Counted from the first letter of the stretch, positions 45,332-55,121 are shown. The stretch is DNA of 64,000 bases from JAPOXR01 sp965116115 (GCA_965116115.1 OZ220486.1:434001-498000); one strand, 5' to 3'. The notes: generated by a model from the sequence alone, not told the origin. Made by a program: numbers and translations.

Positions 45332-46396
45332 ATGCCGACTATTTTAGACAGGAGCGACGAGGACAATAAGTACAAGGGTTCTGCCAGAAAGGATCTGTTC
45401 GTATTCGAGCTTGAGGAGGCGACCTATGAGGTCAGGGAGGCGACCTATGACTATGATAATGAAAGGTGGGTTGTCGACGCTGAGAAAGTCGCTCGTGATG
45501 CACGTACCGACAAAATCTCCGGCTTCGCGATCACCGACAAGATTCGGATCGTTGATTTCAACGGAGATTTGAGTGACCTGACATTCCAGGTGGATTCGTC
45601 CGCGGGCACGATCACGATCGGTTACGGCACTGTCGGCGACAGGATCGTACTGCGGAATGCGGCGGATCTCATTGACGGAAACGGAAACCACCTTTTGACG
45701 GCGAAGAACTTTCACTTCGTGTCGACGGCGAGGGCGAGTGAAGGCGACGGAACCGGAGGCGACGATGTCCTGGACGGCGGCTGGGGCGACGATGTCCTGC
45801 ACGGCCGCAAGGGCGACGATGTCTTGGACGGCGGCAGGGGCGACGATGTCCTGTACGGCGGCAAAGGTCACGATGTTCTGGACGGCGGCTGGGGCGATGA
45901 TGCCCTGTACGGCGGCAGGGGTGACGATGTCCTGTACGGCGGCTGGGGCGATGATGCCCTGTACGGCGGCAAGGGCGACGATGTCCTGAACGCGAGCTGG
46001 GGCGACAATGTCATGCGCGGCGGCAAGGGCGACGATGTCATGGACAGCGGCTGGGGCGCCGACACATTCGTATTTCGCGAGGGGGACGGGAATGACACCA
46101 TCACCGGTTTCGGTTTCGGTTTCAGCGGAAGCGACGAGTATCTTCCTTCTTACGAAGCGTTCAAAGCGGCGGAAATCGGCGCGCGCAGAGATGTGATTGA
46201 ACTCCATTTGAACGTTCCGCCCGCTTCTGATGAACCGTCCGCTTCTGACGAAGCCGCATTCAAGACGCTGCAGATCCGGCAGGTCGGCTCCGATACCGTC
46301 ATCAGCTACGGCGATGAAGGAGACACTGTCACGCTGAAGGATGTGTCAGCGAGCACCCTGACCATTGAGGATTTCGACTTCGTTTTCGTCGGCTAG
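45332..46396 (+). CDS. RTX-repeat calcium-binding protein 2
   Basis: 354 residues, a paralogue of the RTX protein at 38.8 kb. It shares the lead module (GSARKDLFVFELEEA), IVLRNAADLIDGNGNHLLTA, nonapeptides from about 150 to 245 (GGWGDDVLH, GGKGDDVLD, GGRGDDVLY) and the C-terminus with GWGADTFVFREGDGNDTITG and FDFVFVG. It lacks the longer helical N-terminus of paralogue 1. The ATG at 45332 has a GGAGA site six bases upstream; the frame is open further upstream through the G tract, but that part is promoter. Secretion by a type I system and calcium-dependent folding outside the cell are inferred from the family. Confidence 0.88.
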   Translation: MPTILDRSDEDNKYKGSARKDLFVFELEEATYEVREATYDYDNERWVVDAEKVARDARTDKISGFAITDKIRIVDFNGDLSDLTFQVDSSAGTITIGYGTVGDRIVLRNAADLIDGNGNHLLTAKNFHFVSTARASEGDGTGGDDVLDGGWGDDVLHGRKGDDVLDGGRGDDVLYGGKGHDVLDGGWGDDALYGGRGDDVLYGGWGDDALYGGKGDDVLNASWGDNVMRGGKGDDVMDSGWGADTFVFREGDGNDTITGFGFGFSGSDEYLPSYEAFKAAEIGARRDVIELHLNVPPASDEPSASDEAAFKTLQIRQVGSDTVISYGDEGDTVTLKDVSASTLTIEDFDFVFVG

Positions 46397-47809
46397 GCGG
46401 TGCGCTTCCGGTCCGGCTCCGGGCGGAGGCCGTCCGTTGCCGGAACCGGTTTCGCGGTCGCCCCGCGTGGATTGACCGGCGCGTCCTTGACGGCGTCCTG
46501 CGGGTGCTGCCCGCGATGCCCGGTCAGCGCGGCCCGTTTCCCCGGATCAAGCCGCTCCGGCCGGCGCCGGAGATTCGGGATCGCCTTGCAGCGTGGACGC
46601 CGCCGGGGTCTGCGTTTTCGTTCAGCCTCTTCCAAGCGGTCCTTCGGCGACAAGAGCGGGGGATCGCTGCTTGGTGTTCCGGGCCGCCGCTCCGGATGAG
46701 TTGATTCGGCGGGCTGCGGCTTTTGCGCCGCTTCGTGAACGCGCCGCTCCTGTCCGCATCGGTCACATCGGTTTCAAACCGGTCTAAAGATCGCTTATAA
46801 AGCGGCTCAGCAGTCTCGTTCCAAGCTGTGTGGATGCTCCCATTTTGTCAACAAGACGGGATTATGCTGCACGGCGGCGGGACTGCTCAACATATGGAAC
46901 AAACTCTAAGGATCCTGAGGCGCCGCCGCTGTGTCCCTGCCTTGTGTCTCGACAATCACCTGCGATGGTGTCAGCGCGTTGAACTGGAGAATGCCTTCTC
47001 CCGCGCGTTTTTTGTCATCGCAATCGAAAGACCATGCATACGGTTTGCGAATTGAGTCAAGTGATATAGCAAACGACATCATTGATCAGCTGGCGAGCTT
47101 GGAGCATCTTCACGGTACGGTGCCCGGACGCCTTCGGAAAATTCTTCATCGGTCGCGCGGGGGCCTCGGACAGATGGTCGCGGTCCGTTTGACGGGTGTG
47201 ACAAGCCGATCCTTGACATGTCTGAGGACCAAGCCCGCCCGACCCGCGAACATCAATTATCGCGACCGGCCCGCGGCAAGGAAGGAATGAAGCCCTGCCG
47301 TAAAAGCGCACAGGCAACCTCTGGCATTTGTCACACAAAGCGATTAGGAACTCTGCAAGACGCAGCATTATATGAGACAGAGCGATAGGCACCGCAATGC
47401 GGTCAGGTTGGCGAAGCGGGGACGGAAAGCGCTGGTGCGGCTGGAGAATGCCGCTTTCTGGATTGGATTGCCGAATCGCCGGCGATGTCGGCGCTGAAAT
47501 GCCGCCACGCTTCCGGCGGTATGGCGGTCCATGCGCGGACCATGAGGAAACAACGGTCCGGAGGATCGGGTGTCCGCTGCGGAAATGGGGGGCTGTGCAT
47601 GCGGGAATCGCCGTGCTGCGGCCGGGGCCACCGCTGTGTTCCTGGATTTCCCGCGTTGACAGAAAATTCTTATTCATTTTTCCGGCCTTATCCTGCGCCC
47701 GGTATCCGAACCGGCTGAAAGAGCGAATCGGCGGCGGATCGCGCAGCCCATTGCTGAAGTTTCGTTGATTTGGAAAAGTGTTGAGACGAAACCAGAGCGG
47801 GCGAACGAT
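46397..47809. other. Gene-free stretch of 1.4 kb
   Basis: No gene is recognised. A short match to the dispersed repeat (CCTCTTCCAAGCGG near 46625) and a diverged counterpart of 720-815 (blocks at 46911, 46976 and 47020) show that it collected old elements. Open frames here are low-complexity arginine-rich or antisense shadows. Confidence 0.5.
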
Positions 47810-48271
47810 ATGACACTGGACAGAATCAGAAGAATCACCGACATTTGCGTTCTGTGCGAAGACATCGGGCGCAGCATTGAATTCTACACTGAGAAGCTTG
47901 GTTTCGAACTCCGCCGGCGAGCAGAGGGGTTCGCGGACTTCCACGGACATGGAATTACGCTGGCCGCTTGGGAGCGGGGCCACATCAGCGAACATGCGGG
48001 AGTTTCAAGCGAACGCGCGCCGAAAGCCGCGCATAAGGCCTGCATCGCCGTCGAACTCGAAGAGCCGGAACTGGTGGACCAACTGTACGCGGTTCTCAGC
48101 GCACGGGGCGTGCCGTTCTACGGCGCGCCGGAGAATCATGCGTGGAACGCGCGCTGCGCCTACTTCACCGACCCGGACGGCACCTTGTGGGAACTCTACG
48201 CCTGGCTGGAAGGCGGCCCCGGCGATTACCACGAAACCCGGCCCGGCGGAGGCGCCGCGGGAAGGCCGTGA
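47810..48271 (+). CDS. VOC (glyoxalase/dioxygenase) family protein
   Basis: 153 residues with the VOC beta-alpha-beta repeats: RITDICVLCEDIGRSIEFYT and KLGFELRRRAEGFADFHGHG in the first half, KACIAVELEEPELVDQLYAV and CAYFTDPDGTLWELYAW in the second. The Glu of DGTLWELY is the usual last metal ligand. Members include glyoxalase I, extradiol dioxygenases and resistance proteins; no substrate can be assigned. It lies 43 bp before the NMT1-type transporter and may help process what that imports. Confidence 0.8.
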   Translation: MTLDRIRRITDICVLCEDIGRSIEFYTEKLGFELRRRAEGFADFHGHGITLAAWERGHISEHAGVSSERAPKAAHKACIAVELEEPELVDQLYAVLSARGVPFYGAPENHAWNARCAYFTDPDGTLWELYAWLEGGPGDYHETRPGGGAAGRP

Positions 48272-48314
48272 TCATTGATCATGAATCGGAATTGGCAACA
48301 TGGAGGACTGAATT

Positions 48315-49367
48315 ATGTCTGAAAAATCGTATTCAAGGGCTGACCGCAGATCATTTCTGCGCGCTTCCGCGGCGGGGTTGGCCGCTTTCGGAGCGGGCAT
48401 TCAATTGATCATCCCCGCGGATTCGCGCGCAGCCGCAAAGGTCACGATCAAATATGACTGGCTGATGTCCAACGGGCAGATCGGCGACATCGTGGCGGCC
48501 GTGAACGGCTACTTCCAAGAAGCCGGCCTTGAAGTTGAGTTCAGTCCGGGAGGCCCGAACTCGGCGACGGTTCCGCCGGTAGTCTCCGGCGCGGCCGCTC
48601 TCGGCCAGTTCTCGGAGACGCCGCAACTGTTCAACGCGAGAGCCAGCGGCGTGCCGGTCAAGATCCTTGCCTGCGGTTACCGTACCGGACCTTACGCCTT
48701 TACATCCAAGCCGGGCAAACCGCTGCGATCGGTCGACGATCTGCGCGGATTGAAAATCGGCATCCAGCCCACAGCGCGTTTTCTGATCGACGCGATCGCC
48801 GCAAGGAACGGCATACCGGTCAACGAACTGGATGTCGTCAATGTCGGATTCGACAAGGCGCCGCTGGTCCGCGGCGAGGTCGATGCCATCGGCGGCTGGA
48901 TCACCAACACGCAGGCACTCAGCGTGGTCGGAGATGACCGGATTGACCTGCTGGTCCGCGATCTCGGGCTGCCGTCCTACGCGGATGTCTATTTCGCAAC
49001 CGACGAGGCTGTGGAGAACGATGCTGAAACGCTGGCGAAATTCGTCGGCGCGGCGGCCAGGGGATGGGGCTGGACCCACGCCAATCCGCAGGAGGCGGTG
49101 CGTAAGGCTGTCGCGGCCTACCCGAACATGGATCTGGAGTGGGAGTTGAAGACCATAGACCTTGTGCTCAGGATGAGTTTCGATGACGACACGGCCAGAG
49201 ACGGCTGGGGCACCTTCGACCCGGCTTCGCTTGAAGAGCAGATTGCGATTTACGATCAGATCAAGCAGTATCCGGACGGACGGCCGGCGCTTGAGGAAGT
49301 CTACACGCGCAGGATCCTTGAGATGACCGCGGCAGAGAGGCCGAAGTTGAATGCGCCGGCCGCCTGA
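48315..49367 (+). CDS. NMT1/SsuA-type ABC transporter substrate-binding protein
   Basis: 350 residues with a Tat-like signal (RADRRSFLRASAAGLAAFGA). The mature part follows the NMT1/THI5-like fold: KYDWLMSNGQIGDIVAAVNG, GYFQEAGLEVEFSPGGPNS, DDLRGLKIGIQPTARFLIDA and GEVDAIGGWITNTQAL. The family carries sulfonates, nitrate, pyrimidine precursors and similar small molecules. GGAGG lies eight bases before the ATG. ATPase and permease genes follow at once, so this is a complete ABC importer. Confidence 0.9.
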   Translation: MSEKSYSRADRRSFLRASAAGLAAFGAGIQLIIPADSRAAAKVTIKYDWLMSNGQIGDIVAAVNGYFQEAGLEVEFSPGGPNSATVPPVVSGAAALGQFSETPQLFNARASGVPVKILACGYRTGPYAFTSKPGKPLRSVDDLRGLKIGIQPTARFLIDAIAARNGIPVNELDVVNVGFDKAPLVRGEVDAIGGWITNTQALSVVGDDRIDLLVRDLGLPSYADVYFATDEAVENDAETLAKFVGAAARGWGWTHANPQEAVRKAVAAYPNMDLEWELKTIDLVLRMSFDDDTARDGWGTFDPASLEEQIAIYDQIKQYPDGRPALEEVYTRRILEMTAAERPKLNAPAA

Positions 49368-49374
49368 AGTCTGA

Positions 49375-50148
49375 ATGGATGTCGCGGTCGAAGCGCGAGG
49401 GCTTGATCTCGGCTACCGCGGCCCCGCTGCGGCCGTGACAGTGATCTCCGGCCTGGATCTGGTGATCAGGACCGGCGAGATTGTGACCATTCTCGGTCCG
49501 TCCGGGTGCGGCAAGTCGACTTTGCTCCGTGTTGTGGCCGACCTGCTCGAGCCGGCTGGCGGCGATATCCGCGTACTGGGTTCGACGCCGCGGGCAGCAC
49601 GGGCGGCCCGGCGGATCGGCTTCGTTTTTCAGGATTCGACTTTGTTGCCTTGGCGCAATGTGCGCCAGAACATAGAACTTCCTGCGGTGGTCGGCGGAGC
49701 GAAACGCTGCCGGCTGCCGCCCGGGCGAACGGACGAACTGCTCGCCATGCTCGGGCTTGATGGTCTCGGCGACCGGTATCCCGGCCAGTTGTCGGGCGGC
49801 CAGCGCCAGCGGGCGGCTATCGCGCGCGCGCTGATCGAAGAGCCGAGCCTGCTGCTGATGGACGAGCCGTTCGGAGCGCTGGATGAAATCACGCGTGACC
49901 GCCTCAACAACGAGTTGCTTGCGATCTGGAGGCGCGCGCGTCCGACGATCCTGTTCGTCACCCACTCGATTCAAGAGGCGGTCTACCTCGGTCAGCGTGT
50001 AATGGTCATGGCCTCCAATCCGGGACGGGTGGTCGGGATACGGGACCTCCGCGGTTTCAAGTCGGACGACAACCGCTGTTCGCGCGAGGATCCGGAGATC
50101 ATCGCCGCCATGGCCGAAATGCGGGCCGTGCTGGAGGCGGCCTCTTGA
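49375..50148 (+). CDS. ABC transporter ATPase (SsuB/TauB type)
   Basis: 257 residues. Walker A is GPSGCGKST, the Q-loop FVFQDSTLLPWRNV, the signature LSGGQRQR, Walker B LLLMDEPFGALDE and the switch His is in VTHSIQEAVYLG. The length and the DSTLLPWRNV text are typical of the taurine/nitrate/sulfonate group. The start lies eight bases after the binding-protein stop. The end overlaps the possible TTG start of the permease by four bases. Confidence 0.93.
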   Translation: MDVAVEARGLDLGYRGPAAAVTVISGLDLVIRTGEIVTILGPSGCGKSTLLRVVADLLEPAGGDIRVLGSTPRAARAARRIGFVFQDSTLLPWRNVRQNIELPAVVGGAKRCRLPPGRTDELLAMLGLDGLGDRYPGQLSGGQRQRAAIARALIEEPSLLLMDEPFGALDEITRDRLNNELLAIWRRARPTILFVTHSIQEAVYLGQRVMVMASNPGRVVGIRDLRGFKSDDNRCSREDPEIIAAMAEMRAVLEAAS

Positions 50149-50903
50149 TCAGGCGGCCCATGTCCGGCAGATCCCTCATCGGGCTGCCGATCCTCGGCGC
50201 AGCTTCAATCATCGTTGCGTGGCAGTTTCTTGTTCCGCTGGCGGGCATTCCCGCCTACATCGTGCCGACTCCCTCTGCAATCGCCGGCGTGTTCCAGAAA
50301 CAATGGCCGCTTCTGCTCGGCAATCTCTGGCCGACCGCGGTCGAGGCGGTCGCGGGATTCCTGATCGGCAATTCGGCTGCGGTCTTGATGGCGGTGGTTT
50401 TCGTCTACAGCCGCATAATGCAGGCCGCCTACTTTCCCGTAGTGCTGTTTTTCAACACGATTCCGATTCTGGCGCTGGCGCCGATCATCATTCTGGTCTT
50501 CGGACTCGGGATGACGCCGAAGATCATCATCGCGGCGGTCATTTGCTTCTTCCCGACGCTGGTTAACATGATCCGGGGACTGAACTCTGCGACGGAGCAC
50601 GAGCGGCAACTGCTGCGTATCCTCTCGGCGACGCAATGGGAAATGTTCTGGCGTCTCAGGCTGCCGAGTTCGCTTCCGATGCTGTTCTCGTCGCTGCGCA
50701 TCGCATCGACGACCTCGGTGATCGGCGCGGTCGTCGGCGAGTGGATCGGCTCCGACAAGGGTATCGGAGCTCTCATTATCCAAGCGACATTCAACTACCG
50801 CGCCGGTCAGCTCTACGCAGCGATCGTGCTGTCGTCTTCAATGGCGATCTGCCTGTTTATGGCCGTGGTGCTCGTGGAAAGCAGGATTCTGAAATACGAG
50901 TAG
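50145..50903 (+). CDS. ABC transporter permease (SsuC/TauC type)
   Basis: A 252-residue inner-membrane protein with about six hydrophobic helices, including IVAWQFLVPLAGIPAYIVPT near the N-terminus and the BPD_transp_1 EAA loop in ATEHERQLLRILSATQWEMF and RLPSSLPMLFSSLRIASTTS. TTG 50145 overlaps the ATPase stop; ATG 50160 is also possible and has a plausible site. It completes the importer whose substrate is unknown. Confidence 0.92.
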   Translation: MIRRPMSGRSLIGLPILGAASIIVAWQFLVPLAGIPAYIVPTPSAIAGVFQKQWPLLLGNLWPTAVEAVAGFLIGNSAAVLMAVVFVYSRIMQAAYFPVVLFFNTIPILALAPIIILVFGLGMTPKIIIAAVICFFPTLVNMIRGLNSATEHERQLLRILSATQWEMFWRLRLPSSLPMLFSSLRIASTTSVIGAVVGEWIGSDKGIGALIIQATFNYRAGQLYAAIVLSSSMAICLFMAVVLVESRILKYE

Positions 50904-51416
50904 CGGCTGACCGAGGTTTTCGACGGGATCGTCTCCGGACTATGCTGCCGCTTTTCTCGATGATCGGCGGAGCACATCGCGCCCCGCGGCGGAAACCGCG
51001 TTCCGTTGCTCAGGGCCCCGGCGCATTTCGTCAATGATTCGCAGCTCCTCGCGCAAGACCTTCAAACGTCAGACAATGCCGCCATGTCCGCGGATCCAGC
51101 CGGAAAAGGCCGTGCCCGCCTTGCCCGAGGTCTCAATGACGCCGGCCGGCTGAATTGGAGCCGAGGCTGGCTGCCATCGGCACTGCAGGATTTCAGATCA
51201 AAGACGACATAAAACTTAAGACTGTCAGGTCCGCAGCGTATAGCGCGGGCGAAAATGAAAAGTCGAAAGCGAAAGCCTGACTTGCGGCAAAGTAAAGCTT
51301 GACGCGCGGCCTCGGTCTGAGTTATGGTATACTGATGCCGGGTTTCGTGCGCCGAATGAGAATGAGACGTGCGCATGGACGCGGTGCCGTTTGCAAAAGT
51401 TTCGAAGGAGATGGAA
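50904..51416. other. Intergenic region with the aapJ promoter
   Basis: No gene is seen. The right part contains a candidate promoter for aapJ. Confidence 0.5.
51299..51333 (+). promoter_or_regulatory. Candidate aapJ promoter
   Basis: TATACT at 51328-51333, preceded by TGg, forms an extended -10 element. TTGACG at 51299-51304 could serve as -35 for an overlapping -10, TATGGT (51323-51328, spacer 18). The leader to the ATG is about 80 bases. Confidence 0.45.
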
Positions 51417-52433
51417 ATGAATTACCGCCCCCTTATTGCCGCCGCTGCCGCCGCCGGTCTCACGTCCGGCATGGCCGTGGCGGGAACATTGGACGATGTC
51501 AAGGCCAAGGGTTTTGTCCAATGCGGAGTCAGCACCGGACTGGCCGGGTTCGCCAGCCCGGACGCCGATGGCAACTGGAACGGTTTTGATATCGATTATT
51601 GCCGCGCGCTCGCAGGCGCCGTCTTTAATGATCCGGATGCCGTCAAATTCACGCCGGTCACCACCAAGACCCGCTTCACCGCGCTCTCGTCCGGTGAAGT
51701 TGACGTGCTTGCCCGCAACACGACATGGACATATTCGCGTGATGTGGATCTGAAATTCACATTCGTGGGCGTCAATTACTATGACGGGCAGGGTTTCATG
51801 GTTCACCGTTCACTCGGTATTGAATCCGCGTATGATCTGGACGGCGCCACTGTCTGCATTCAGACCGGAACAACCACGGAATTGAATCTGGCGGACTTTT
51901 TCCGCGCTAACGGTATGAGCTACGAGCCGCTTCCCATTGAGACCAATGCCGAAGCCCGTGAACAGTTCTTTGCCGAAGCCTGCGATGTATATACGACTGA
52001 CCGTTCAGGTCTGGCGGCGACGCGCGCGACTTCCGAAAATCCGGACTCTCTGCTGGTGCTGCCGGAAATCATTTCCAAAGAGCCGCTGGGACCGCTTGTG
52101 CGTCACGGCGACGATCAATGGGCCGACATTGCCCGCTGGGTGCTGAACGCGCTGATCATCGCAGAAGAAAAGGGCATCACGTCTGCCAATATTGATGAAA
52201 TGGCCATGAACACCAATGATCCTGAAGTCGCGCGGTTGCTGGGAACCGAAGGCGAATACGGCGCCATGGCCGGCCTGTCCGCTGACTGGGCGGCGAACGC
52301 GATCCGCGCCCGCGGCAACTACGGTGAAATTTTCGACAACAACATCGGACCGGACACGGCGATTGGTCTCCAGCGCGGTGTGAACGCGTCCTGGACCGAC
52401 GGCGGCCTGCTTTACGCGCCTCCGTTCAGATGA
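51417..52433 (+). CDS. aapJ: General L-amino-acid ABC transporter binding protein AapJ
   Basis: 338 residues with a Sec signal (MNYRPLIAAAAAAGLTSGMA). The mature text GTLDDVKAKGFVQCGVSTGL, FDIDYCRALAGAVFNDPDAV, TTWTYSRDVDLKFTFVGVNY and GATVCIQTGTTTELNLADFF is that of AapJ/BztA proteins, which bind many L-amino acids in the periplasm. ATG 51417 is six bases after AAGGAG; the upstream ATG at 51411 overlaps that site. The downstream hairpin separates it from aapQ. Confidence 0.94.
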   Translation: MNYRPLIAAAAAAGLTSGMAVAGTLDDVKAKGFVQCGVSTGLAGFASPDADGNWNGFDIDYCRALAGAVFNDPDAVKFTPVTTKTRFTALSSGEVDVLARNTTWTYSRDVDLKFTFVGVNYYDGQGFMVHRSLGIESAYDLDGATVCIQTGTTTELNLADFFRANGMSYEPLPIETNAEAREQFFAEACDVYTTDRSGLAATRATSENPDSLLVLPEIISKEPLGPLVRHGDDQWADIARWVLNALIIAEEKGITSANIDEMAMNTNDPEVARLLGTEGEYGAMAGLSADWAANAIRARGNYGEIFDNNIGPDTAIGLQRGVNASWTDGGLLYAPPFR

Positions 52434-52496
52434 TTTGAAACGGATTTGAATTTTGCCGGATCCGCTCAGAAATGAGCGTGTTGTCTGAGAGTTTCA

Positions 52497-52525
52497 AAAG
52501 CCACCGCGCTTTGCGCGGTGGCTTT
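52497..52525 (+). terminator. Hairpin terminator/attenuator between aapJ and aapQ
   Basis: A perfect 13-bp stem (AAAGCCACCGCGC with its complement) and a TTT loop, followed by ATCTTT. It lies 24 bp before aapQ and is likely to stop most transcripts so that the binding protein is made in excess of the membrane parts. Confidence 0.85.
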
Positions 52526-52548
52526 ATCTTTAGTCCGGCGCCCATCAT

Positions 52549-53814
52549 ATGCTGACGCGGACTGCCAGCCGACAGCGACAGCAGCCGGCCTTCCGGCTCG
52601 GCATGCTGATTTACGACACCCGGTACAGATCCATGACCATTCAGGTCGTGGCGTTGATGGGTTTCATGCTGCTATTGGCCTGGCTGATCAGCAACACCGT
52701 GCAGAACCTGAACGCGCTCGGGAAGGATGTCAGTTTTTCATTTCTCAGTCAGCCGTCAAGTTATGATATCAATCAAAGGCTGATCGAGTACGACTCCCGA
52801 TCGTCTCATCTCAGAGCATCGGTCGTCGGCCTGTTGAACACTCTGCTGGTTGCGGGGCTGGGATGCGTGCTGGCGACCGTAATCGGCGTGCTCGCCGGCG
52901 TTATGCGGCTGTCGAAAAACTGGATCGTCGCGCGCCTGATGACAATCTACGTGGAAACGTTCCGCAACGTGCCGGTTCTTCTCTGGATTGTCTTTTTCAT
53001 GGCGATTCTGATCGAGACGTTGCCGAGGCCTAGTGATTTCCGGGGCGAAGACGCCGTTGCGTCAATGGTGTTCGGCGAATCCGTGGCCTTCACCAACCGC
53101 GGAATCTATGTGCCCGAACCGTTGTTTTCAAACAGTCTCGGGGACCTTTCCGTTTTGGGCCTGTTCGCGGTCAGCCGGGATCTGCTCTTGTTGCTGGCCG
53201 TGCTGGCTGCAGGCGTTTTCGCCGCCTCGCGGCTTCGCCGGCGCGCCGAGAGGATACAAGCGGCGACCGGAAATCTTCCCGCGACTTGGCATGCCCGCCT
53301 CGCCCTTATCGTTCTGCCGCCGCTTGCCGTCCTCTATTTTCTTGGATTCCACCTGGGCGTTCCGGAACTCAAGGGGTTCAATTTCAGAGGCGGCATCTAC
53401 ATGCGGAATTCCCTGATCGCGCTGTGGCTCGCCCTGTCATTTTATACGGCGGCATTCATCGCGGAGATCGTCCGCGGGGGAATTTCCGCGGTGTCCAAGG
53501 GTCAGACGGAAGCGGCCTATTCGCTCGGCATCCGTCCCGGACTGACGATGAGTCTTGTCATTCTGCCGCAGGCGCTGCGGATCATTATTCCGCCGCTGAT
53601 CTCCCAGTTCCTGAATTTGACCAAAAACTCGTCTCTGGCGATTGCGGTAGGTTACATGGATGTCACCGGCACGCTGGGCGGGATCACTTTGAACCAGACC
53701 GGCCGGGAACTGGAGACAATTCTGCTTCTGATGGTCTGTTATCTGATCATTTCCCTGAGCGTTTCGGCCGCGCTCAATTGGTATAACAACCGAGTCAAGC
53801 TGAAAGAGCGCTGA
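52549..53814 (+). CDS. aapQ: General L-amino-acid ABC permease AapQ
   Basis: A 421-residue inner-membrane permease. It has a long first helix region (VALMGFMLLLAWLISNTVQN), an insertion typical of AapQ/BztB with periplasmic text, and a C-terminal His/Glu/Gln/Arg-type permease domain, including YTAAFIAEIVRGGISAVSKG and the EAA loop EAAYSLGIRPGLTMSLVILP. It ends two bases before aapM, so they are co-translated. Confidence 0.93.
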   Translation: MLTRTASRQRQQPAFRLGMLIYDTRYRSMTIQVVALMGFMLLLAWLISNTVQNLNALGKDVSFSFLSQPSSYDINQRLIEYDSRSSHLRASVVGLLNTLLVAGLGCVLATVIGVLAGVMRLSKNWIVARLMTIYVETFRNVPVLLWIVFFMAILIETLPRPSDFRGEDAVASMVFGESVAFTNRGIYVPEPLFSNSLGDLSVLGLFAVSRDLLLLLAVLAAGVFAASRLRRRAERIQAATGNLPATWHARLALIVLPPLAVLYFLGFHLGVPELKGFNFRGGIYMRNSLIALWLALSFYTAAFIAEIVRGGISAVSKGQTEAAYSLGIRPGLTMSLVILPQALRIIIPPLISQFLNLTKNSSLAIAVGYMDVTGTLGGITLNQTGRELETILLLMVCYLIISLSVSAALNWYNNRVKLKER

Positions 53815-53816
53815 TT

Positions 53817-55121
53817 ATGTCATCGCTGGCCTATGCGCGAACTGAAATGACCCTGGCCCGTGCGGCCCCGACCCGCGATACGGGCGGCTTGGGGTGGGCC
53901 CGTCAGAATCTTTTCAGCAGTTGGCTGAACTCAGTCCTCACAGTTCTGTCGCTGCTGGCCATCGGCTATTTGCTGATCCAAGCGGTTCCGTGGATGATCA
54001 TGTCATCGTGGGCCGCCTCATCGCTGAATGAATGCCGGGCGGCGATCGCCGAAGCTTATGGAGAAGGCGCCGGCGGGGCCTGCTGGGCGGTGATTCGCGA
54101 GCGCTATCTGCAGCTGTTTTACGGATTCTACCCCCGCGGCAGCTATTGGCGGCCGAACCTGGCTCTCATTTTGATGCTGGCGGCGGTCAGTCCTGTTCTG
54201 TTCACCTCGCTTCCCCGGAAACTTCTCTGGTTTTCCGCTGTTTATCCGTTTCTGGGAATTTGGCTGCTGTGGGGCGGGTCGCTCTGGACGGTCTTGTCCG
54301 TACTGGCAGGATTCGCGGTCGGCTACGGCGTGATCGCCGCAGGCGTCCGCGTTTCCGGCGCCTTGGCTGGAATCACTGCCGGGGCCGTTGCTGTTCTGCT
54401 CTACTGGATCTTCGCCGCGGGACCGCTGGCCGGCGGGCTGCAGAATGTGTTCCCCCGGCTCTGGCTCGAGCCTGTCGAAAGCGCCAAATTCGGCGGTTTC
54501 ATGCTGTCCACGACAATCGGCGTCACAGGCATCGCCTGCTCGCTGCCGATCGGCATTCTGCTTGCCTTGGGACGGACATCGGACCTGCTGATCGTAAAGG
54601 CGATCTGTGTGGGATTCATTGAATTCATCCGCGGCGTTCCGCTGATCACGCTTCTGTTCGTCGCATCGACCCTGTTGAACATTTTTCTTCCTCCCGGCAC
54701 CAATTTCGACTTGATACTGCGCGTTATCATCATGGTGACGCTTTTTTCCTCGGCCTATATCGCTGAAGTCGTGCGCGGCGGTCTGGCATCGTTGCCTCGG
54801 GGGCAGTCCGAAGCCGCGGACGCGCTGGGACTGGATTACTGGAAATCCATGCGGCTTGTGATTTTGCCGCAGGCTTTGAAAGTGTCCATCCCGGGTATCG
54901 TTTCGACATTCATCGGGTTGTTCAAGGACACGACTCTGGTGTCGATCATCGGGCTCTTGGATCCGTTGGGCTTGGCCAATGCGATCCGAGCGGACACCAA
55001 CTGGAACGGCATCGTCTGGGAGCTCTATGTGTTCGTCGCGGTGATCTTCTTTGTATTCTGTTTCGCGATGTCCCGGTACTCGATGTATCTTGAGCGGAAG
55101 CTCCGGACCGGCCATGACTGA
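53817..55121 (+). CDS. aapM: General L-amino-acid ABC permease AapM
   Basis: 434 residues, second permease of the pair. Helices run throughout, with an internal YLQLFYGFYPRGSYWRPNLA stretch seen in AapM/BztC. The C-terminal permease domain has FIEFIRGVPLITLLFVASTL, AYIAEVVRGGLASLPRGQSE and DALGLDYWKSMRLVILPQAL. AapQ and AapM form the heteromeric channel. It is separated from aapP by 60 bp. Confidence 0.93.
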   Translation: MSSLAYARTEMTLARAAPTRDTGGLGWARQNLFSSWLNSVLTVLSLLAIGYLLIQAVPWMIMSSWAASSLNECRAAIAEAYGEGAGGACWAVIRERYLQLFYGFYPRGSYWRPNLALILMLAAVSPVLFTSLPRKLLWFSAVYPFLGIWLLWGGSLWTVLSVLAGFAVGYGVIAAGVRVSGALAGITAGAVAVLLYWIFAAGPLAGGLQNVFPRLWLEPVESAKFGGFMLSTTIGVTGIACSLPIGILLALGRTSDLLIVKAICVGFIEFIRGVPLITLLFVASTLLNIFLPPGTNFDLILRVIIMVTLFSSAYIAEVVRGGLASLPRGQSEAADALGLDYWKSMRLVILPQALKVSIPGIVSTFIGLFKDTTLVSIIGLLDPLGLANAIRADTNWNGIVWELYVFVAVIFFVFCFAMSRYSMYLERKLRTGHD

